Assembly (NCBI GenBank): GCA_024641125.1
Contig: JAHEDQ010000007.1
Coordinates: 1-48,051, forward strand
Length of the DNA stretch: 48,051 nt
From: Candidatus Competibacteraceae bacterium
GTDB lineage: Bacteria > Pseudomonadota > Gammaproteobacteria > Competibacterales > JAHEDQ01
Direction of reading: 5' to 3'
Positions 35,712 through 44,225 of the stretch are shown here, piece after piece. Both the position numbers and the translations under genes were made by a program. The notes under the pieces are model-generated. The model searched no databases. It saw nothing but the letters and a program-made list of their open reading frames with translations, and was not told where the DNA came from. Position 1 is the first letter of the stretch; every line of letters starts with the position of its first letter.

Positions 35712-37934
35712 ATGAATGCATCACATCGACTCAGTATTGACGGGATGCGCTGCGCCGGGTGTGTGAGCGCCGTTGAGAAGGCTCTGGCGGCTGTGCCCGG
35801 CGTGTCGGAGGCCCGGGTCAATCTGGTGGAGCGTCGTGCCACGTACGTCGGTGACGTACCCACCGATCGGGTCATCGAAGCCATACGCCAGTCCGGTTTT
35901 GATGCAGCGGAAATGCTGGAGTTGCCGGATTCGGCGTCGCAGGGCGCAGCCGAGGCCGAGCAGGTCACCAGCTTGCTGCGCCGTGCCCTGGTTTCGGGGA
36001 TGGTGGGGTTCCCCCTCATGGCCCTGGGCATGGTTGGTGTGCTGCCGGAGATGAGCGGTGGGGGTCGCATCTTCTGGGGGATGGTTGCGTTGATCACGGC
36101 GGCGGCCATGTATTACTCGGGCCGATCGTTCTTTGCCGGTGCCTGGACCGCCTTTCGTCATCACGACGCCAATATGGACACCCTGATCGCCATGGGCACA
36201 GGGGCGGCATGGGTGTATTCCACCGTTCTGGTCCTGTTCCCCGAAGCCGTGCCGCTACAGGCGCGACACGCCTATTTCGAGGCGGCGACCATCATCATTG
36301 CCCTGATCAACTTCGGGGCCGCCCTGGAGACCCGTGCCCGGGGGCGCACGTCTGAGGCCATACGACGGCTTCTGGATTTGCGGCCTGATCATGCAACGGT
36401 TGTGCGGGACGGACGCGAGTTGCCTATGCCCATCGCCGAGGTGGGGCTGGGTGACACTTTGCGGGTGCGCCCCGGCGAGCGTGTTGCCGTCGATGGTATC
36501 GTAATCGAGGGTCATTCGAGTGTGGACGAGTCCATGCTCACTGGGGAACCCATGCCGGTACAACGTTCGTTGGGCGACCCTGTGACCGGCGGCACCCTCA
36601 ATACCACCGGCACCTTCCTGTTGCGGGCGACCCGTATCGGGCGAGATACCGCGCTGGCGCGGATTATCGATCTGGTGCGCGATGCCCAGAGCAGCAAGCC
36701 CGCCATCGGTCGCCTGGTGGATCGCGTGGCCGGTGTTTTTGTGCCGACGGTTCTGATCATCGCGCTGGTTACAGTCCTGGTCTGGTTTAATGTCGGGCCT
36801 GAACCCAAGATCAGCTTTATGCTGGTCACGGGTATGAGTGTTTTGGTGATTGCCTGTCCCTGCGCCCTCGGTCTGGCAACGCCCATATCCATCATGCTCG
36901 GGGTTGGCAAAGCTGCCGAGTATGGGGTCCTGGTTCGCAACGGGGATGCCATTCAGCGGGCCGGAGAGTCGGACGCAGTGGTTTTGGACAAGACCGGCAC
37001 GGTGACCGAAGGACGCCCCCGCGTGACTGAAGTCATCCCCATCGAGGGCTCGAGCCGCAATCAGGTCTTGTCGATGGCCGCTGCGATTGAGGCGCATTCG
37101 GAGCACCCCCTGGCACAGGCCGTGATCGACTGTGTTGACGACAGCGCTGATTTGCCCGCGGTGACCGATTTTGAAGCCGTCGCCGGCCACGGAGTCGGGG
37201 GCAGTGTCGGTGGGTCCCGTGTTTGGGTCGGAAACGCCCGGCTGATGATCCAGGCCGGCGTTTCCACCGACGTTCTGATGGCGTCTGCGACCCAATTGGA
37301 ACAGACCGGGCGCACGGTCTCGTTCGTGGCGGTGAACGGTGCGGCGGTGGGTGTTATTGGCATTTCGGATCCAATAAAGGCGGATTCGGCCGCGGCCATC
37401 GAGCGTCTGCGGCGGCTCGGTCTGCAGGTGATCATGCTCACAGGCGATCGGCTGGGGGCGGCCGAGGCGGTTGCCCGGGAGGTGGGCATCGATCAGGTAA
37501 TTGCCGAGGTACTCCCGGCGGACAAGGTCCGGCGGGTGACCGAACTGCAGGCCCGCGGTTTGGTGGTGGCCATGGTGGGGGACGGGATCAACGATGCGCC
37601 CGCACTGGCCGCCGCAGACGTGGGGTTCGCCATTGGTGCCGGGACCGACGTGGCAATCGAAAGTGCCGACGTAACCCTGATGCGCAATTCCTTGAGCGCG
37701 GTGGCCGATGCAATCGAGGTTTCCCGTGCCACCGCCGCAAACATCCGCCAGAATCTGCTGGGCGCGTTTCTTTACAATACGCTGGGCATACCCTTGGCTG
37801 CGGGGGTGCTGTATCCCATGACGGGATGGCTGTTGAGCCCCATGTTCGCCGGCGCAGCCATGGCGTTGTCCTCGTTGACGGTGGTCAGCAACGCCAACCG
37901 CTTGCGGCTATTTCGCACACGGGCCGGGGTCTGA
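35712..37934 (+). CDS. copA: Cu(I)-exporting P1B-type ATPase CopA
   Basis: Inner-membrane Cu+ exporter of 740 residues. The order is: HMA domain with GMRCAGC, two helices before the core, actuator LTGEPMPV, the CPC ion site in [13 protein letters not shown], phosphorylation site DKTGTVTEG, the P1B marker EHPLAQA, hinge [18 protein letters not shown], and C-terminal segments with YNTLGIP and [12 protein letters not shown] that complete the Cu(I) sites. ATG 35712 has GGAG seven bases upstream; the frame is open 60 codons earlier without similarity. Presumably controlled by CsoR. Confidence 0.96.
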   Translation: MNASHRLSIDGMRCAGCVSAVEKALAAVPGVSEARVNLVERRATYVGDVPTDRVIEAIRQSGFDAAEMLELPDSASQGAAEAEQVTSLLRRALVSGMVGFPLMALGMVGVLPEMSGGGRIFWGMVALITAAAMYYSGRSFFAGAWTAFRHHDANMDTLIAMGTGAAWVYSTVLVLFPEAVPLQARHAYFEAATIIIALINFGAALETRARGRTSEAIRRLLDLRPDHATVVRDGRELPMPIAEVGLGDTLRVRPGERVAVDGIVIEGHSSVDESMLTGEPMPVQRSLGDPVTGGTLNTTGTFLLRATRIGRDTALARIIDLVRDAQSSKPAIGRLVDRVAGVFVPTVLIIALVTVLVWFNVGPEPKISFMLVTGMSVLVIACPCALGLATPISIMLGVGKAAEYGVLVRNGDAIQRAGESDAVVLDKTGTVTEGRPRVTEVIPIEGSSRNQVLSMAAAIEAHSEHPLAQAVIDCVDDSADLPAVTDFEAVAGHGVGGSVGGSRVWVGNARLMIQAGVSTDVLMASATQLEQTGRTVSFVAVNGAAVGVIGISDPIKADSAAAIERLRRLGLQVIMLTGDRLGAAEAVAREVGIDQVIAEVLPADKVRRVTELQARGLVVAMVGDGINDAPALAAADVGFAIGAGTDVAIESADVTLMRNSLSAVADAIEVSRATAANIRQNLLGAFLYNTLGIPLAAGVLYPMTGWLLSPMFAGAAMALSSLTVVSNANRLRLFRTRAGV

Positions 37935-37936
37935 TC

Positions 37937-38014
37937 ATGGTGTGGTGGATCAATATCATCGGTATCGGCTTGATCGGGTTTGTGGTTTGGTGGTTCTGGC
38001 TGTCAAAGACCTGA
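37937..38014 (+). CDS. 25-residue membrane micropeptide after copA
   Basis: ATG 37937 lies two bases after the copA stop and opens a 25-codon frame: a single Trp-rich membrane helix (starts MVWWINIIGIG, ends VVWWFWLSKT). The residues resemble the N-terminal anchor of the cupredoxin-domain proteins that often follow copA in proteobacteria, but a TGA comes right after the anchor and no cupredoxin domain is encoded downstream in any frame I could see. Either a genuine copper-pump partner peptide or the remnant of a truncated cupredoxin gene. Confidence 0.5.
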   Translation: MVWWINIIGIGLIGFVVWWFWLSKT

Positions 38015-38102
38015 TTTGGCCGGTAGAACCCATTGGGACGAGGGGACGCTGGGTGCATTTTGGCCGCACGCTCATGCGTGATGCATGCGTCGGGAGGGTC
38101 GG

Positions 38103-38471
38103 ATGATCACGCCGATGCGAAACGACTGTACCGAGCTTTTGCACGGGGTTTCGTTCGAGCCTGCGGGCCCACTGTGGAAGCGTGCCCCCACCCGAGATCG
38201 GGATGGTCGTCCCGTCAGTGACTTCATGATGCTGATCCCGGGCCTGGGTAAGCGGCCCGCTGTTCAGCTTGAACGCGTTTTGGATGCCATACGTTCGGTA
38301 TTGGGTCGCTACGGAGAGGCCGTAGTGTTCGCCGATCTCAATCTTCGCCTCAACGTGCTCTGGGTCAGCGTGCGCCCGATACCGGGAATCTGTCTGGAGC
38401 TGGCAACGGCGCTGAACTCGGCTGTGCCCGAGTCCAGGTTGGTGGCTCAGCGCGCGCCGGGGAAGGTCTGA
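38103..38471 (+). CDS. Hypothetical protein downstream of copA
   Basis: 122 residues from ATG 38103, with GGGAGG five bases upstream. No family recognised. It appears soluble, with mixed alpha/beta character. DFMMLIPGLGKRPAVQLERVLDAIRSVLGRYGEAVVFADLNLRLNVLWVSV (residues about 40-90 region) shows alternating hydrophobic strands around a helix, a ferredoxin-like pattern. No Cys cluster or His motif suggests metal binding. It is 88 bases after the micropeptide on the same strand, so may belong to the copper operon; converges with the CDF gene. Confidence 0.55.
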   Translation: MITPMRNDCTELLHGVSFEPAGPLWKRAPTRDRDGRPVSDFMMLIPGLGKRPAVQLERVLDAIRSVLGRYGEAVVFADLNLRLNVLWVSVRPIPGICLELATALNSAVPESRLVAQRAPGKV

Positions 38472-38499
38472 CCGTTCGTTTCGGACTGCCTCCCGCCGT

Positions 38500-39186
38500 T
38501 CAAGGCTGACGCGTCACCAGCCTTGTTTCAGGGCCTGCTTGATGTGTATGCCCTGCCCGTGAGGGCAGATACCGCAGCTCGGTTCGGGCTTGACCTATCA
38601 CCTGGACGGCCGCGCTCAGGCACAGGGTCGCAATGCCTGCGGCGACCAACAGGTCCGGCCAACCTGTACCGGTGGCCAGTACACCGCTTGCGGCTGCAAT
38701 CACCGCGAGATTGGCCAGCGCGTCATTGCGGCTGCACAGCCAAACTGAGCGCATGTTGCTGTCGCCGCCCCGATACCGGTACAGCAAACCCGCTACCGCA
38801 AGGTTGGTGACCAGGGCCAAAACGCTGATGATGCCCATGACCTGGGCATCAGGCACTTCCTGGAACCACGTTCGATAGAGTGACGTGCCCAGCACGCCGA
38901 CACCGAACAAGCCCATGGTTACACCCTTGAACAGGGCCGCCCGGGCGCGGGCCTGTACACCCATCCCCAGTACGAACAGGCTGATGCCGTAGTTGGCCGC
39001 ATCGCTGAAGAAATCCACCGCATCGGCCTGCAGGGCCACCGAGCGACCATACAGGGCAGCGACTGCCTCGACGCCAAACATGGTGGCGTTGAGAAAAAGG
39101 GCAACCCAAAGTGCCTGCCGCAGCCTTGGGTCGGCCACGGCCTCACTGGACCCTGCTTTGCTGACACAGGAGGCACAGCCCACCAT
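38500..39186 (-). CDS. Cation diffusion facilitator-like transporter
   Basis: A 228-residue membrane protein with about six hydrophobic segments. The metal-site pattern DFFSD (Asp58, Asp62) in segment 2 corresponds to the DxxxD of YiiP. Segment 5 has CSRNDALANLAV, where the His of HxxxD is Cys. The N-terminus carries CASC, a possible metal-capture motif, and the usual cytosolic C-terminal domain is missing (about 300 residues expected for full CDF proteins). Likely an exporter of Zn2+ or a similar divalent ion. It directly follows the ArsR/SmtB gene, four bases apart. Confidence 0.8.
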   Translation of the reverse strand: MVGCASCVSKAGSSEAVADPRLRQALWVALFLNATMFGVEAVAALYGRSVALQADAVDFFSDAANYGISLFVLGMGVQARARAALFKGVTMGLFGVGVLGTSLYRTWFQEVPDAQVMGIISVLALVTNLAVAGLLYRYRGGDSNMRSVWLCSRNDALANLAVIAAASGVLATGTGWPDLLVAAGIATLCLSAAVQVIGQARTELRYLPSRAGHTHQAGPETRLVTRQP

Positions 39187-39190
39187 GGCT

Positions 39191-39487
39191 TCAATCTTTC
39201 TCGGTTTCGGAAATGTGGTCGATCATGTCCCGGATCACCCGATCGATATGATGATCTAGCACCGAGTAAAGGATTTGTTTGCCTCGCCGATTCCCACGCA
39301 GTATGCGGGCGGCCTTGAGCAGGCGCAGATGATGGCTGACCAGGGAAGGCGACAGATCGAGCGCTCGAGCGATTTCACCGGCAGGAATGGGCCCGGCCAT
39401 ACAGGCGAGTATGATGCGCAGGCGGCTTGCATCCGCCATAAGTCGAAAGGTATCGGCCAATTCCATCGCCGTGTGCTCATCGATCAT
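39191..39487 (-). CDS. ArsR/SmtB-family zinc-type metal sensor
   Basis: 98-residue winged-helix repressor. The recognition helix is SPSLVSHHLRLLKAA. In the last helix Asp78, His80, His91 and Glu94 reproduce the exact +2/+13/+16 spacing of the alpha-5 zinc site of SmtB (Asp104, His106, His117, Glu120). There is no CxC arsenic or cadmium motif; a single Cys29 is present. It likely represses itself and the adjoining CDF transporter, being released by Zn2+ (or Co2+/Ni2+). Confidence 0.9.
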   Translation of the reverse strand: MIDEHTAMELADTFRLMADASRLRIILACMAGPIPAGEIARALDLSPSLVSHHLRLLKAARILRGNRRGKQILYSVLDHHIDRVIRDMIDHISETEKD

Positions 39488-39489
39488 TG

Positions 39490-39512
39490 ACTGAACAGTT
39501 CAATAGTTGAAT
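39490..39512 (-). promoter_or_regulatory. SmtB-like operator palindromes
   Basis: TGAACAGTTCA (39492-39502) is a perfect palindrome around one central base and overlaps TTCAATAGTTGAA (39500-39512). The first closely resembles the TGAACA half sites bound by SmtB. The pair lies just before the metal-sensor start and in an AT-rich tract, so it fits an autoregulatory operator. Confidence 0.6.
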
Positions 39513-39648
39513 ACATGTTTAAATATAGCTTAAGCTGCGCTGCGGGTGCAAGCTCTATCGGTAGGTCTGCATCCCGGTGGAAATTGGTGCGCGCTTTCCG
39601 GACAATTCAGCCCCCGAGCTTCTCTGGGAATGTTCAGTGAGTCTCAAC

Positions 39649-40074
39649 ATGCATGATATCGAGGGGATGGCCAAGGGCGCGCGCCTTACCCTATCCGATC
39701 CGTCCGAGTCGGTGCGATTCAATGCGGACGGCCTGGTGCCTGCGGTGGCCCAGCAGTACGACAGTGGTGAAGTGTTGATGATGGCCTGGATGAACGCCGA
39801 CGCGTTGCGTGAGACCCTTGCTACTGGACGGGTCTGTTACTGGTCGCGCTCCAGGGCGCGGCTGTGGCGCAAAGGCGAACGTTCCGGCCAGATCCAAGCC
39901 CTGGTAGAGGCCCGGCTGGACTGCGATGGAGACACTTTGCTACTGCTGGTGGACCAGCAGGGCCCGGCCTGTCATACCGGCCGTCGCAGCTGTTTCTCTG
40001 CCCGCCTGGCGCCCGATGGGCTGGAAATCATTGCCGATCCGCTGATTCCCCCGGACCAACTGTACCGGCGCTGA
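39649..40074 (+). CDS. hisI: Phosphoribosyl-AMP cyclohydrolase
   Basis: Third step of histidine synthesis: opens the adenine ring of phosphoribosyl-AMP. The 141-residue product has the core [39 protein letters not shown] and the metal-binding segment [27 protein letters not shown] with the conserved cysteines. The start is uncertain: ATG 39649 and ATG 39667 are both possible, and the frame is open to 39577. It lies apart from other his genes; hisE is not fused. cysS follows 42 bases later. Confidence 0.92.
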   Translation: MHDIEGMAKGARLTLSDPSESVRFNADGLVPAVAQQYDSGEVLMMAWMNADALRETLATGRVCYWSRSRARLWRKGERSGQIQALVEARLDCDGDTLLLLVDQQGPACHTGRRSCFSARLAPDGLEIIADPLIPPDQLYRR

Positions 40075-40116
40075 GCGCCGGTCCTGCCATCGACCGACGT
40101 ACATGGAACAGCCCTG

Positions 40117-41505
40117 ATGTCACTGGTGATTTACAACACGCTAAGCCGCGACAAGCAGCAATTCGAACCATTGGATCCCGGGCGGGTGACCCTCTACGTG
40201 TGCGGACCCACGGTTTACAACTTCATCCACATCGGCAATGCGCGCCCGATTGTCGTGTTCGACGTGTTGTTCCGTCTGCTTCGGTGCAGCTATCCCCATG
40301 TGGTTTACGCCCGCAACATCACCGATGTGGATGACAAAATTCTGGCTGCCTCGGCCGAGCTCGGCGAGCCCATGGACGTCGTTACAGAGCGATACACCCG
40401 GGCCTATCATGAGGACATCGCTCAGCTCGGGGTGCTGCCGCCAACGGTGGAGCCGCGCGCAACCGAGCACCTACCCAATATGATCGCGATGATCGAGTCG
40501 CTGCTGCAGCTGGGTCATGCCTATCAGGCCCAGGGGCATGTCCTGTTCAGCGTTCCGTCCATGACCGGCTATGGCCGTCTCTCGCGACGCAATCGAGAAG
40601 ATCTGATTGCCGGCGCCCGGGTCGAGGTGGCGCCCTATAAGCGCGATCCCGCTGATTTCGTGCTCTGGAAACCCTCCGCACAGGATCAGCCGGGGTGGAA
40701 CAGCCCATGGGGCTTTGGGCGCCCCGGCTGGCATCTGGAGTGTTCGGCCATGGTGGAGGCCCATCTGGGGCGCAGCATAGACATCCATGGCGGAGGTCAG
40801 GATCTGATCTTTCCCCATCATGAGAATGAAATCGCTCAGAGCATCTGCAGCCACGGCGGTGAACCCTATGCACGCTACTGGATGCACAACGGCTACATCA
40901 CCATGCGCGGCGAAAAAATGTCCAAATCCGTGGGCAATTTCTTTACCCTCCGGGAGCTTCTCGGAATCGCCCCGGGTGAGGCGGTCCGATATGCGTTGCT
41001 GAGCGGGCATTATCGGCAGCCGCTGGATTGGTCACGTGACGCGTTGACGCAGGCGCGGGCCAGCCTTGATCGGCTTTACACCGCGCTGCGAGGGGTGCAA
41101 GAGGTGATGCCGGACCCGGAAGTTGAAGCGCCCGGGCCGGTTGTCGCAAGCTTGAACGACGACTTGAATACGCCGATTGCGCTGAGTCACCTGCATGCCC
41201 TGGCCAATGAACTCAACAAGGCTGAAGACCCGGCTACTGTTGCACGGGTCAAGGGGCTCTTGTTGGCGGGCGGAAGACTGCTGGGTCTGCTGCAAGCGGA
41301 CCCGGAGGCATGGTTCCGCTGGGTTGCGCGGGCGACGGAAGGCCCCACCGACGTTGAAATCGATACTCTGGTTGCCGATCGGGAAGCGGCGCGCGCCGCG
41401 CGGGATTTCGCCCGAGCCGATGCGGTTCGCGATCAACTCACCGCTGCCGGAATCGTTCTCGAGGATGGCCCGCTGGGCACCCGGTGGCGCCGGACCGATG
41501 GCTGA
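40117..41505 (+). CDS. cysS: Cysteinyl-tRNA synthetase
   Basis: Class I aminoacyl-tRNA synthetase charging tRNA-Cys. The 462-residue product has the zinc Cys in VTLYVCGPTVYNFIHIGNAR with the HIGH-type motif HIGN, GRPGWHLECSAM, HGGGQDLIFPHHENEIAQS, and the KMSKS loop EKMSKSVGNF. The C-terminal helical anticodon domain (DREAARAARDFARADAVRD) ends in the usual GTRWRR. Full length, no oddity. It is followed by yidD twelve bases later. Confidence 0.97.
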   Translation: MSLVIYNTLSRDKQQFEPLDPGRVTLYVCGPTVYNFIHIGNARPIVVFDVLFRLLRCSYPHVVYARNITDVDDKILAASAELGEPMDVVTERYTRAYHEDIAQLGVLPPTVEPRATEHLPNMIAMIESLLQLGHAYQAQGHVLFSVPSMTGYGRLSRRNREDLIAGARVEVAPYKRDPADFVLWKPSAQDQPGWNSPWGFGRPGWHLECSAMVEAHLGRSIDIHGGGQDLIFPHHENEIAQSICSHGGEPYARYWMHNGYITMRGEKMSKSVGNFFTLRELLGIAPGEAVRYALLSGHYRQPLDWSRDALTQARASLDRLYTALRGVQEVMPDPEVEAPGPVVASLNDDLNTPIALSHLHALANELNKAEDPATVARVKGLLLAGGRLLGLLQADPEAWFRWVARATEGPTDVEIDTLVADREAARAARDFARADAVRDQLTAAGIVLEDGPLGTRWRRTDG

Positions 41506-41517
41506 AGGTGCCGCCTC

Positions 41518-41781
41518 ATGTTGATTGCGCGCAGGGCCGTCAGCGCTGTGATCCGTATTTACGGATACGCGGTCAGTCCGTTTCTGGGAAACAACTGTCG
41601 ATACTATCCGAGCTGTTCGAATTACGCCCGGCAGGCGGTCGAGTGTCACGGGGTCGTCAAGGGACTATGGCTGTCTTTGCGGCGTGTCGGTCGCTGCCAC
41701 CCCTGGCACGCAGGCGGCTACGATCCGGTGCCCGGGGCCGACGCAAAGGCGACGTCTGCGGTGGAGCGGGATGCCCTCTGA
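41518..41781 (+). CDS. yidD: Membrane protein insertion efficiency factor YidD
   Basis: 87 residues. The core YGYAVSPFLGNNCRYYPSCSNYARQAV and the later RVGRCHPWHAGGYDPVP are the YidD (DUF37) signature with three conserved cysteines and an amphipathic N-terminus. It assists YidC-type membrane insertion. In E. coli yidD sits with rnpA-yidC; here it is after cysS, an unlinked location seen in several gammaproteobacteria. Confidence 0.92.
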   Translation: MLIARRAVSAVIRIYGYAVSPFLGNNCRYYPSCSNYARQAVECHGVVKGLWLSLRRVGRCHPWHAGGYDPVPGADAKATSAVERDAL

Positions 41782-41790
41782 GCTGGTGTC

Positions 41791-42570
41791 TCAATCGTAG
41801 GCGCTGTCTTTCCAGTATCGCACCGCCCCAAATACCTCCGCCGGGTTGGTCAAGGCCTGTCCGCTGAATTGTTCGGCTGCACTGACCACCGACGGCATAT
41901 CGTAACGGAGGAAGGGATTGGTCAGTTTTTCCAGGCCCAGGGTTGAGGGTACGGTGGGCCGCCCCCGCTCTCGCTGGGCCATGTCAGCCTCTTCCCTCGC
42001 CAGCAGGTCCTCGTTGTCCGGCTCCACCCACTTGGCAAAACCAAGGTTCGCCAGCGTGTATTCGTGGGCGCAATAGACCAGAGTGTCGTCGGGCAGCTGA
42101 CGCAGTTTGGACAGGGAAGCCTGCATCTGCTGGGGGGTGCCTTCAAACAGGCGTCCGCAGCCGCCGGCGAACAAGGTGTCACCGCAGAACAGAACGCCTT
42201 CGCCGACATAGGCAATGTGACCGGCCGTGTGCCCGGGTACATCCAGCACACGGAACTCTGCGTCGAACTCGGGCAGCGCCACCCGGTCGCCCTCCCTGAG
42301 CTTGAACGTCAAATCCCGAATGCGTTCCCCTGCGGGACCATACACCACGGCATCCGGGTAGGCCGCGATCAGGCCGGAAACGCCACCCACATGATCGGCG
42401 TGGTGATGGGTAACCAGAATGGTGGTGAGTGTGAGCCCAGACTCGGCCAGGGTTTGCAGCACGGGCTGCGCATCCCCCGGATCCACCACTGCCGCCTTCC
42501 GGCCTGAGGCGTCTCGTATCAGCCAGATGTAGTTGTCCGAGAATGCGGGCACGGGCGTGATGTCAAGCAT
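41791..42570 (-). CDS. gloB: Hydroxyacylglutathione hydrolase (glyoxalase II)
   Basis: Hydrolyses S-lactoylglutathione to lactate and glutathione, ending methylglyoxal detoxification. The 259-residue product is a metallo-beta-lactamase fold with the dinuclear metal motif THHHADHVGG, DVPGHTAGHIAY, FCGDTLFAGGCGRLFEG and the glutathione-binding C-terminus (CAHEYTLANL, FLRYD). The start at 42570 (MLDITPVPAFSDNYIW) is the family start; the frame is open upstream without similarity. It converges with yidD. Confidence 0.95.
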   Translation of the reverse strand: MLDITPVPAFSDNYIWLIRDASGRKAAVVDPGDAQPVLQTLAESGLTLTTILVTHHHADHVGGVSGLIAAYPDAVVYGPAGERIRDLTFKLREGDRVALPEFDAEFRVLDVPGHTAGHIAYVGEGVLFCGDTLFAGGCGRLFEGTPQQMQASLSKLRQLPDDTLVYCAHEYTLANLGFAKWVEPDNEDLLAREEADMAQRERGRPTVPSTLGLEKLTNPFLRYDMPSVVSAAEQFSGQALTNPAEVFGAVRYWKDSAYD

Positions 42571-42724
42571 GCGAGTCCATCCCCAGGCGTTCGGTACACA
42601 GGTTTTGTGGGCAACGCGCTGGACAAGTTCACCGGGTACCGCCATTGTTGAGCTGCGCCGGCGATGCCTGACCCGAACGGAGCCCATAGAGCAGGCCGAG
42701 CGCCATTCGGGGCGAGCCTGTCTG

Positions 42725-43144
42725 TTAGCGGGCGTCGGCGTAGTGCCCCTCGGTGCGCTCGTGGCGCTCCTGCGCCTCGACTGTCATGGAAGCAATCGGC
42801 CGGGCATCGAGACGACGCACGCCGATTTCCTCGCCGGTTACTTCGCAGTATCCATAGCTGCCGTCTTCGATGCGTTGGACGGCCGCGTCGATTTTGCCCA
42901 ACAGTTTGCGATAGCGGTCGCGGGTGCGCAGCTCAAGACTGGTCTCGCTTTCCGAATTGGCTCGGTCGACTTCATCACCCACCCCCTGATTGTCCTCACG
43001 CAGGTGATTGATGGTTTGCTGCGATTCCTCCAGCAGCTCCTGTCTCCACGACAAAAGGCGTTGGCGAAAATACTCAAGCTGCATCGGGCTCATGTAAGGC
43101 TCGTCCGGCGACGGCTTGTAACCCTCGGGCAGTTCTACTGTCAT
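42725..43144 (-). CDS. dksA: DksA-type RNA polymerase-binding factor, zinc-site deficient
   Basis: Secondary-channel regulator of RNA polymerase that works with ppGpp. The 139-residue product has the coiled-coil N-terminal part (QLEYFRQRLLSWRQELLEESQQTI) and the tip loop DEVDRANSESE with the key Asp/Ala residues. In the globular domain only the first cysteine of the C4 zinc finger remains: YGYCEVTGEEIGVRRLDARP, then ASMTVEAQERHE where E. coli has CIDC. This Cys-poor form resembles the alphaproteobacterial type and does not need zinc. It lies alone downstream of gloB's divergent gap. Confidence 0.9.
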   Translation of the reverse strand: MTVELPEGYKPSPDEPYMSPMQLEYFRQRLLSWRQELLEESQQTINHLREDNQGVGDEVDRANSESETSLELRTRDRYRKLLGKIDAAVQRIEDGSYGYCEVTGEEIGVRRLDARPIASMTVEAQERHERTEGHYADAR

Positions 43145-43487
43145 CTAGTCGATCTCCGTCGAAAACTGTGTGCCATTGTGCACATTCGTTTCATCAACGA
43201 ATCAAGGATCGGGCCATGTTTTCGGCACCACCCGACGGTGTAAGTTAAGGGCCAGGTCGCTTACTCTAAGCGTCTCAGCACCGCGTTTGCGCTCTCAGAC
43301 CTTGTTCGCGCGGGCCACTATTTTGCACAGAGCCGTGCCAGAAGCAAATTCTGCTGGTCGGCGAGCCGGGGCGGTAGGTTGGAGTAGCACGGTCATGAAG
43401 GGGCCAGGGCAACCACTGGTTTCGCGAACGGGCGCGATCTACATGCCCACCAGGCGGCCCGGACCTGCCGGGCCGGGGAGATGAACA
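43145..43487. other. Intergenic region dksA / Rieske gene
   Basis: 343 bases between divergent genes. Near dksA is an inverted repeat with arms ATTCGTT (43184-43190) and AACGAAT (43196-43202), five-base loop, that could be an operator. Next to the Rieske start is a GC-rich hairpin (43455-43475). No open frame of coding quality is seen between them. Confidence 0.5.
43455..43475 (+). promoter_or_regulatory. GC hairpin abutting the Rieske gene ribosome site
   Basis: Perfect 8-bp stem CGGCCCGG (43455-43462) / CCGGGCCG (43468-43475), five-base loop, no T tract. Its 3' arm ends on the first base of the GGGGAG ribosome site (43475-43480) for the ATG at 43488. It may influence translation or mRNA stability. 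Confidence 0.4.
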
Positions 43488-44225
43488 ATGACCGAGCGAT
43501 CATGCTCCAGGCGCGGATTCATGCGTTTTTGCGGGTCGGCAGCGACGCTGGCGACCGCTTCGCCCAGCAATGCGCAGGCGGCGGTTGCCCCAGAGCAGGC
43601 CTACGCGCCGGCCACGCTTGTCTGGCCTGACGGCTCACGGGTCACGGGGGATTCACTCGAGCCCGAGCGCGAGTTCGTTTTCTTCTACCCCTATCGCAGC
43701 ACACCATGCTTTCTGCTGCGTCTCTCGGCACCCGCCAGCGCCGGTATGGCGCTGACGGGCAGCGCTGGCAGGACCTATCGCTGGTATGGCGGTGTGGGTC
43801 CGGATCGGGCGGTGGTGGCCTACTCCGCGATTTGCGCCCACAAGCTCAGCCACCCATCACCGTCGGTGAGTTTTATCGGTTATCGTCCACAGCCGGTGGG
43901 TTATCTCGGCGAGGGTAATCGGGTGCAGCGACGGGCGGGCGTCATACAATGCTGCTCGGAGCACAGCATCTACGATCCCGCCCAGGGGGCTTCCGTGGTC
44001 TCCGGCCCAGCTCCCTACCCGCTGGCCGCCATCGGCCTCGACGATAAGGGCGCCGGTCTGATCGCCCGAGCGGTCCACGGGGAACCGGTGTTCGATCGCT
44101 TTTTCGAACGTTTCGGGTTTCGGCTGGCGCTGGAATTCGGCGAGGATCAGTTCCACCAGCCGGTCGGCGAAGCCACAGTGGTTCAGGCGACCGAACAATT
44201 TACCCGGCAGCGGATTCAGTGCTGA
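43488..44225 (+). CDS. Exported Rieske [2Fe-2S] protein with twin-arginine signal
   Basis: 245 residues. The N-terminus has a twin-arginine motif CSRRGFMRF before a short hydrophobic stretch and an Ala-rich cleavage region (PSNAQAAVA), so it should be exported folded by Tat. A Rieske cluster site follows: Cys116-x-His118 (CAHKLSHP) and Cys156-x2-His159 (QCCSEHSIYDP), with 37 residues between. The rest is not a standard cytochrome bc1 Rieske subunit, and no cytochrome b gene is nearby. It is a solitary periplasmic electron carrier or oxidase subunit of unknown partner. Its last 10 bases overlap the convergent ankyrin gene. Confidence 0.75.
   Translation: MTERSCSRRGFMRFCGSAATLATASPSNAQAAVAPEQAYAPATLVWPDGSRVTGDSLEPEREFVFFYPYRSTPCFLLRLSAPASAGMALTGSAGRTYRWYGGVGPDRAVVAYSAICAHKLSHPSPSVSFIGYRPQPVGYLGEGNRVQRRAGVIQCCSEHSIYDPAQGASVVSGPAPYPLAAIGLDDKGAGLIARAVHGEPVFDRFFERFGFRLALEFGEDQFHQPVGEATVVQATEQFTRQRIQC

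Noticed and set aside
36255-37295. A 346-codon minus-strand frame opposite copA
   Set aside because: Antisense to conserved CopA motifs; no recognisable domain.
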